Shown piece by piece: positions 59,062 to 64,000 of a stretch of 64,000 nucleotides of DNA. Made by a program: the position numbers and the translations under genes. Each line of letters starts with the position of its first letter. The first letter of the stretch is position 1. The stretch lies in contig SFGS01000002.1 in NCBI GenBank assembly GCA_004557565.1, positions 87,797 through 151,796 of the forward strand. Reading direction: 5' to 3'. The notes below the pieces were generated by a model. That model was not told the DNA's origin, did not search any database, and saw nothing but the letters and a program-made list of their open reading frames with translations. The stretch is from Bacteroidales bacterium (GTDB taxonomy: Bacteria; Bacteroidota; Bacteroidia; Bacteroidales; Muribaculaceae).

Positions 59062-62000
59062 TTACTTGATAACTTTAGCAGAACTGTGAGTACCGTCGGT
59101 GTAAGTAGTCACTACGATGTTGATGCCTTCAAATGGAGTTGAAGAAGCCACACCTAAAGTGTTGTAATACTTCACGCCAGCCACAGTCTTGTTAGCGTTC
59201 ACGTCGTTAACACCAGTTGCTTGACCTGCGTCGAACAAGTACTTAGAAGGAGTTGCAACAGATTGTGCATCCTTTGGCAATGCGATACCTACTGCGCCCA
59301 ACTTAGCGTCGGCGAAGAAGAGGTTACCTGCATAGTCGAAGTGGATTTGGTTAACGATTGAAGATTTGTTGGTATAACCTTCTATAACGTATTGGAGAGT
59401 GAATGAAGGAACATTATTATTCCAATCGATGCTATATACATTGAGCTTAGGATAGCCAGTAGCAATTACCATTGTGCTCAAATCTTGGCTGACAGCAAGA
59501 CCAGCACCCCAGCTACCATCGAGGTCTTCGAGGTTACCAGAGTTGAAGAGAATGTTGTCTTCATAGTCTGTGTACATGAATGAAGGAACGCCAACGTTGT
59601 TGTTGCCTGTGCCACGGATTTGTGATACGAACATACCGTTTTCCAAAGGCACGATTTCAACATTTGTGTTGAGCAACTTAGCAGAAACTGTTGGGAATGT
59701 CACTGCAGGTGCCTTGTCGGTAGTAACATTAGCACCAATGTTGTAAACGCACAACTCATTGCCTGCGTTGCCAGTTGGGTAGTCTTCTTGGAATGAGAGC
59801 AACTTGGTGTTTTCACCATTGCCTAAGAATGCTGCACTTGTACAGCTGCCACCAAGAGCGTCTCCAGCAGCGTTCTTGATTAAGCCAGTTTCTTCGCGAG
59901 TGCCTTCAAAGAATTGAGTAGCAGTTGCAGGTTCTGCAGGGTTCATGATATGGATACCACTATGAGCATCGCTCCAGTCAGCAATATAAACGTAACCATT
60001 GTTAGGATTAACGCCCATACGGAATGGAGAAGCAGTGTTACCAGTAGCAAATTCTGCGGTGAGATAAGGAGCACCGTCGTTAACCACGTTGAGTTCTGGA
60101 CTTACTCTGTAGATACCCTTTGTTCCATAAGGATCTGAAATGTAGATACTCTGGAAGAAGTCGCTCATTGGGTTTTGGTCGATAGCAAGACCGCGAGTGC
60201 AGTAATTGCCATTGCCAGCAGGAGCGTAAGCGAAGATCTTAGCTACAGTTGGGATTGCAGGGTTGTTGAGTACCACTTCCCAGTTGTATTTACCAGTATA
60301 TTCACCCTTGTTGAGATATACTTGATTACCACCCTTAACGATGTTGTAAAGCATTACTTCAACAGGTTCGCCACCTTCAACAGGAGTAAGAACTACCTTA
60401 CCCGATTCCACATCACCAGTAGATTTAAACTTGATAATGTAGTTGTCGCTGTTTTCTTCATAGTTCAAGTCGTAAGCATATTCGCCACGGAATACAGGTT
60501 GTTCAACACCAGCGGTAGTGAACTTAACCACCTTAGCGTCGCCGAAGAGGAAGAGGTTCATGTCTTCGCCCTTAACATTTGCACCAGCAGCGGTGAACGC
60601 AGCACCCATAGCAGGAGCTTTCTTAGCAGCATTGATTACGGTTTGGAGTTGAGTACCAACAGTCTTCACCAATTTTGCATTTTGGAGACCTTCAGTAATG
60701 TCGTAAATCTTCACAGCAGAAACCAAGTTTCCGTTGTAAACAGGAGCTGCCATCAAAGCACGCTTTGCATATCTGAAGAATGCCAAGCCCTTAGAAGCAC
60801 GCCCAATTTCTTCATCATTGAATGTACCAATTACACGGCTGTCAACATTGTTGGTTGCAGCAGGTTCGAATTCAAATGGAGCGCAGAGGCTACCATTGAG
60901 AATGTAGTAGTGGTCGTTGAGTGGAGATACGTTGAGTTGGATATCATCACCTTGTTTCACGAGTGTGAATGTACCATCAGCAGAAAGGGTTTGCTCAGTA
61001 AAGTGAGAAGAAACCACTTCATTGTCGTTGATATTGAGCACGAGGAAGCGAAGAGCGCGTGAGCTACCACTAGTAACACCAGTTGTCACCACTTCACAAT
61101 CCTTAGCAGGGCCACTTACAGCGAGTGTAGCACCCATATCGGCATTGTAGAAGTTTGCAGAGCTTTTAGAAGTAGCCCAAAGTATAGGGTCAGAATCAAA
61201 GTCTGCCCACTTGTAGAAGTAAATAGTACCACGCTTGTAGCCTGCGTCAACCTGATTGTCGTCAAATTGGCAGCGAACATTGTTCACGCCCACGAGTTGA
61301 CCATCAGCAGTCAAAGCGATGTCGCTCAAGCTCTTGTAAGAACCAGCGTTTTCTGGGTCAACAGGATTGATACCGTTAAGACTGAGTTGCTTAACAAGTG
61401 TCATAGTCTTGTTGTTGATGAGATAGATAGCAGGAGCATCGGTCATCACCAAAGTACTGTCGCCACGAACGATTGTACGCTTAACTGCGCCTTGCATTTC
61501 AAATGCGGTGCCGTCGTCTTGAGTGAAGTTGTATGAGTCAGCAAGCTTCAAGTAGACAGGCTGTGCTGGAGTTGCATAATTTTCGTAAACGATTTCTTCT
61601 GGCACGTATTCAAGGTTTTCGAGGTGAAGCTTAGCATAGCTGGTTTCGTTAGCCTTTACAGTGATAGCTTCTTCTTCGAAAATGTCCTTGTAGCCTTCGC
61701 AAGATGCGCTCAAAGTGTAGTCGCCAGGAGTCACATTCTTGAATACGAACACACCGTTCCAGTTGTTGTCGCAAGTGTAGGTTGCCACAGCCTTACCGTC
61801 TTTCTTCAAAGTCACAACAGCGCCATTGAGTGGGAGCCATTGGTCGTCGGTGCCAGCTGCATACTTGTACAAGTTGTTGACAATCTTTTCGTGGAGATCC
61901 TTAACTGTACCCATGATATAGCCAGTGGTTTCGGCATTGAGTCCGAAATAGTCGCACACGCCACGAGCATAGCCAACACCTTCCATTTGGCAATAATTCA

Positions 62001-62754
62001 TATTCAAAGCACGGTGGCGAGCAGGTTGATAGGTGTGGAAATAACCTTCAACGAGGAAGCCAGGAGTGCCATGACGAAGCACGCCAAGATAGCCCTCAAA
62101 AGTACCCTTAGAAGTAGTGGTGGTGTATGATGAACCATAGAAAGAAATGTCACCACGAAGATTCATGTTGGTGCGGCTATAGTATGATTGAGGGTCGATC
62201 TCATCCATATAGTGGCGTGGCCAAGAAGCGGCACACATGTCATAGCTACCAGCATTGCCTTCGTTGTCCTTGCCGTCTCTACCACGATAGAGATAAAGTG
62301 GATAGTTGGTGGCAGTACCATCAGTTGCCGCATTTGAGTGAACAGACACGAACATATCCATATTGTTGGCATCTACTTCACGGCAAATTTCAGAAAGATT
62401 GCGGTTGTACAATTCTTCATCAGCTGCGCCTTTAACATAAGGGAATGGGCCATTCTTCACACGAGAGTACATAATGTTTTCGTGCTTAACGCCCATCTTT
62501 TCGAGCACAGCACCCATCTCCAGAATCTTCCAAAGGTTGGTGTTTGTTTCATAGAAACCACAAGTGTCGGGACGACCTGTTTCTGGGAGATTTGGATAAG
62601 GAATAGTAGCCATTGGACGGTCGTTAGGACCCCAGCTACCGTGACCAGGATTCAAATAGATGCGAACTTCATCAGCAGTTTTTGCCTGCATTGCACCCGC
62701 TGCCAAGATTGCAGCCGATGCGAGTAATAAAATCTTCTTCATAGCTGTAATCAT
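59062..62754 (-). CDS. Large secreted amidase with repeat domains and C-terminal sorting tail
   Basis: A protein of about 1,230 residues: signal peptide (MKKILLLASAAILAAGAMQA), then N-acetylmuramoyl-L-alanine-amidase-like domain about 25-270 with Zn-site motifs IYLNPGHGSWGP, FVSVHSNA and FLVEGYFHT. A carboxypeptidase-regulatory-like domain follows (GAVVTLKKDGKAVATYTCDN, about 305-370), then a long propeller-like beta region. The C-terminus (VKYYNTLGVASSTPFEGINI...) resembles type IX secretion tails. ATG 62754 shares its A with the stop of the upstream gene (TAATG), so translation is coupled; ATG 62742 is equally possible and gives a cleaner signal. A surface peptidoglycan hydrolase or lectin-like protein. 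Confidence 0.85.
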   Translation of the reverse strand: MITAMKKILLLASAAILAAGAMQAKTADEVRIYLNPGHGSWGPNDRPMATIPYPNLPETGRPDTCGFYETNTNLWKILEMGAVLEKMGVKHENIMYSRVKNGPFPYVKGAADEELYNRNLSEICREVDANNMDMFVSVHSNAATDGTATNYPLYLYRGRDGKDNEGNAGSYDMCAASWPRHYMDEIDPQSYYSRTNMNLRGDISFYGSSYTTTTSKGTFEGYLGVLRHGTPGFLVEGYFHTYQPARHRALNMNYCQMEGVGYARGVCDYFGLNAETTGYIMGTVKDLHEKIVNNLYKYAAGTDDQWLPLNGAVVTLKKDGKAVATYTCDNNWNGVFVFKNVTPGDYTLSASCEGYKDIFEEEAITVKANETSYAKLHLENLEYVPEEIVYENYATPAQPVYLKLADSYNFTQDDGTAFEMQGAVKRTIVRGDSTLVMTDAPAIYLINNKTMTLVKQLSLNGINPVDPENAGSYKSLSDIALTADGQLVGVNNVRCQFDDNQVDAGYKRGTIYFYKWADFDSDPILWATSKSSANFYNADMGATLAVSGPAKDCEVVTTGVTSGSSRALRFLVLNINDNEVVSSHFTEQTLSADGTFTLVKQGDDIQLNVSPLNDHYYILNGSLCAPFEFEPAATNNVDSRVIGTFNDEEIGRASKGLAFFRYAKRALMAAPVYNGNLVSAVKIYDITEGLQNAKLVKTVGTQLQTVINAAKKAPAMGAAFTAAGANVKGEDMNLFLFGDAKVVKFTTAGVEQPVFRGEYAYDLNYEENSDNYIIKFKSTGDVESGKVVLTPVEGGEPVEVMLYNIVKGGNQVYLNKGEYTGKYNWEVVLNNPAIPTVAKIFAYAPAGNGNYCTRGLAIDQNPMSDFFQSIYISDPYGTKGIYRVSPELNVVNDGAPYLTAEFATGNTASPFRMGVNPNNGYVYIADWSDAHSGIHIMNPAEPATATQFFEGTREETGLIKNAAGDALGGSCTSAAFLGNGENTKLLSFQEDYPTGNAGNELCVYNIGANVTTDKAPAVTFPTVSAKLLNTNVEIVPLENGMFVSQIRGTGNNNVGVPSFMYTDYEDNILFNSGNLEDLDGSWGAGLAVSQDLSTMVIATGYPKLNVYSIDWNNNVPSFTLQYVIEGYTNKSSIVNQIHFDYAGNLFFADAKLGAVGIALPKDAQSVATPSKYLFDAGQATGVNDVNANKTVAGVKYYNTLGVASSTPFEGINIVVTTYTDGTHSSAKVIK

Positions 62755-63662
62755 TATTTAGCAACGTTAATAATATATGCTTCACCAGCTGGTGTAGAGA
62801 AAGCAATCTTGCCACTTGCAGCAGAAGCATAAGGATACATAGCGATAGTGTCGTCGCCAGTGAGGGTTTGCATAGTGCCATCGAGAGTAACGGCTACAAT
62901 CTTTGAAGAAAGAATGAATTCGCCATTGTCCACGTCTTGCATACCCACTACGGTGTTGTTGTCGTACCATTGTGGAGCACGAACCAAACCGAGCGATTTC
63001 ACGTTATTGCCGTCGAGGTCGCAAACAAATGCGCCAACGCCGCAAACGAAGTAAAGAGCCTTTTTGCCGTCAGGAGAAACCGACTGCCAAATGTAGCTGA
63101 AATTCTGACCGTTTGGAGAGAACACAGAAGTCTTTCCGTTACGGGTAATCATCAACTGACGGTTACTGATTGAAAGAACTGGAGCAGTAGCCTTAGTTGC
63201 GCTGGCACCAATAGCCTTTGCAGAGAGCTTGCCCTTGTTCACAGCCAATGCTGTAGCACCTTGCACTGCCACGCCTTGGAGGTCGCGAGTAGGAGCTACG
63301 AGATTAGCAACTTCACCTGATGTAAGGTTGATTGACTTTAATGCCACCTTGCGAAGGTGATTTGCGGTGTAAGAGTTTTCGCGATACACAACAGTGTTGC
63401 CATCTTGTGAAACTTGTACATCAAAACCTGCACCAGCAGCATCAGTGATTTTTGTGGCTTGATTAGTGTTCAAGTCAAATTTAGTAAGACCTTGATTGCC
63501 ACTTGTTGAGAGCAAAAGATAATCACCTTTTGGACTAATAGCAGCAACGGTGGCCATAGGATTAGCAGGCGTGTTGACCTTCTCTACAGAAGTCACTTTC
63601 AGCACCTGTGCAAATCCACTAAACGACGCACACAAAGCCAATGCTAAGAAAACTTTTTTCAT
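62754..63662 (-). CDS. Secreted TolB-type beta-propeller protein
   Basis: A 302-residue protein with signal peptide (MKKVFLALALCASFSGFAQ). The repeated blocks AAISPKGDYLLLSTSGNQGLTK, VQVSQDGNTVVYREN, WQSVSPDGKKALYFVCG and SAASGKIAFSTPAGEAYIIN are PD40/WD40-like blades, predicting a six- or seven-blade propeller. It is the first gene of a two-gene unit with the amidase, whose start codon overlaps its stop (TAATG). Its job may be to bind or present cell-surface components for the amidase, but that is inference only. Confidence 0.82.
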   Translation of the reverse strand: MKKVFLALALCASFSGFAQVLKVTSVEKVNTPANPMATVAAISPKGDYLLLSTSGNQGLTKFDLNTNQATKITDAAGAGFDVQVSQDGNTVVYRENSYTANHLRKVALKSINLTSGEVANLVAPTRDLQGVAVQGATALAVNKGKLSAKAIGASATKATAPVLSISNRQLMITRNGKTSVFSPNGQNFSYIWQSVSPDGKKALYFVCGVGAFVCDLDGNNVKSLGLVRAPQWYDNNTVVGMQDVDNGEFILSSKIVAVTLDGTMQTLTGDDTIAMYPYASAASGKIAFSTPAGEAYIINVAK

Positions 63663-64000
63663 AAAGCATTTGTTTTTAGTTAGTGAAATTGTTGTTAATT
63701 AATTAGTTAATATAAAATAAATAAAATTTATTTTCAAAATTTCGAGAGTAGTTTGGAATTTACTCTTTCAACAACCAAAATTAATAATAATCTTAAAATT
63801 TCACAAAAATTTAGTCGAAAAAAAGCCACAATAGTTTTCCCTAAAATCCGCAAGCAATCTCAATGGCAATCTCAATTGCAGTAAAGAGCTTGAACACTAT
63901 TCATCATGATAGTATGAGCGTGAATTTTGTCCGATTTGTGCATACCTTCCCCTTACCCCACAATGCGACTTGAGGCAATACGCAGATTAAAACCATAAGG
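63663..64000. other. Gene-free region at window end
   Basis: No reading frame with coding character or RNA gene is recognised here. It is AT-rich near the start of the propeller gene (63663-63840), with several TTAATTA stretches but no exact TAnnTTTG. The last 160 bases are more mixed and could be the edge of a neighbouring gene's regulatory region outside the window. Confidence 0.5.

Overview
The window looks like a chromosome segment from a gut-type Bacteroidales bacterium (Prevotella/Muribaculaceae-like). The reasons are Bacteroidetes promoters (TTTG, 19-22 nt, TAnnTTTG), C-terminal tails like those of type IX secretion cargo, families largely confined to this phylum (DUF4836, DUF4301, DUF4924, DUF5686, calycin-like, HmuY), and a tmRNA with a GENNYALAA tag. 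Placement is inferred from gene content only.

Region by region. 1-2.9 kb (minus): mtnN-luxS-fbp, S-adenosylhomocysteine detoxification/AI-2 synthesis plus a class III fructose bisphosphatase cut by the window edge. 3.0-3.7 kb: scar of an integrative/mobilizable element, where the first residues of a tyrosine integrase run directly into the decayed end of a probable relaxase. 3.8-8.5 kb (minus): a six-gene overlapping operon, the most interesting locus. It encodes two radical-SAM/SPASM enzymes, a SPASM-bearing pseudo-radical-SAM protein, an unknown protein, a Tat-leader peptide whose mature part is 44% Tyr and 25% Asn in Tyr-x-Asn triads, and a proteasome-fold-like protein without the expected Thr nucleophile. 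I read it as an apparently uncharacterised RiPP system. 8.8-12.8 kb: lipoprotein, two paralogous secreted propeller-like proteins and a DEAD-box (DEFD) helicase. 12.8-19 kb: Sua5/TsaC, a B3/B4-domain protein, hisS, two Crp/Fnr regulators, a TSCPD protein and a BspA-like LRR protein.

19-33 kb: pyruvate:ferredoxin oxidoreductase, a degenerate PP2C-like membrane protein, a MITE-like inverted repeat, an ABC-F ATPase, tmRNA, a DUF4369-like lipoprotein, rpsF-rpsR-rplI, a thioredoxin with a DUF4301 protein, and a long RelA/SpoT homologue whose hydrolase site is destroyed. 33-39.2 kb: a haem-uptake operon (calycin-like protein, HmuY, HmuR, membrane protein, PepSY-type protein); the last gene has an in-frame TGA where the family has Trp. 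A 9-bp x 8 tandem repeat follows.

39.5-52.9 kb: arginase-fold protein, pyruvate phosphate dikinase, RlmD-type methyltransferase with a TTG start, a DUF5686 outer-membrane protein, the agmatine-to-putrescine pair aguA-aguB, and two DUF4836 lipoprotein paralogues. 52.9-58.9 kb (minus): apparent operon Crp/Fnr - DUF4924 - rfbD-like - prfC - AmgK-like kinase fused to a RapZ C-terminal domain - MurU-like nucleotidyltransferase, suggesting cell-wall sugar recycling. 59-63.7 kb (minus): a secreted propeller protein translationally coupled to a 1.2-kDa-residue-scale (about 1,230 aa) secreted amidase with a sorting tail. The last 338 bases hold no gene I can recognise. Most convergent gene ends carry clear hairpin terminators; no CRISPR, rRNA or ordinary tRNA was seen.
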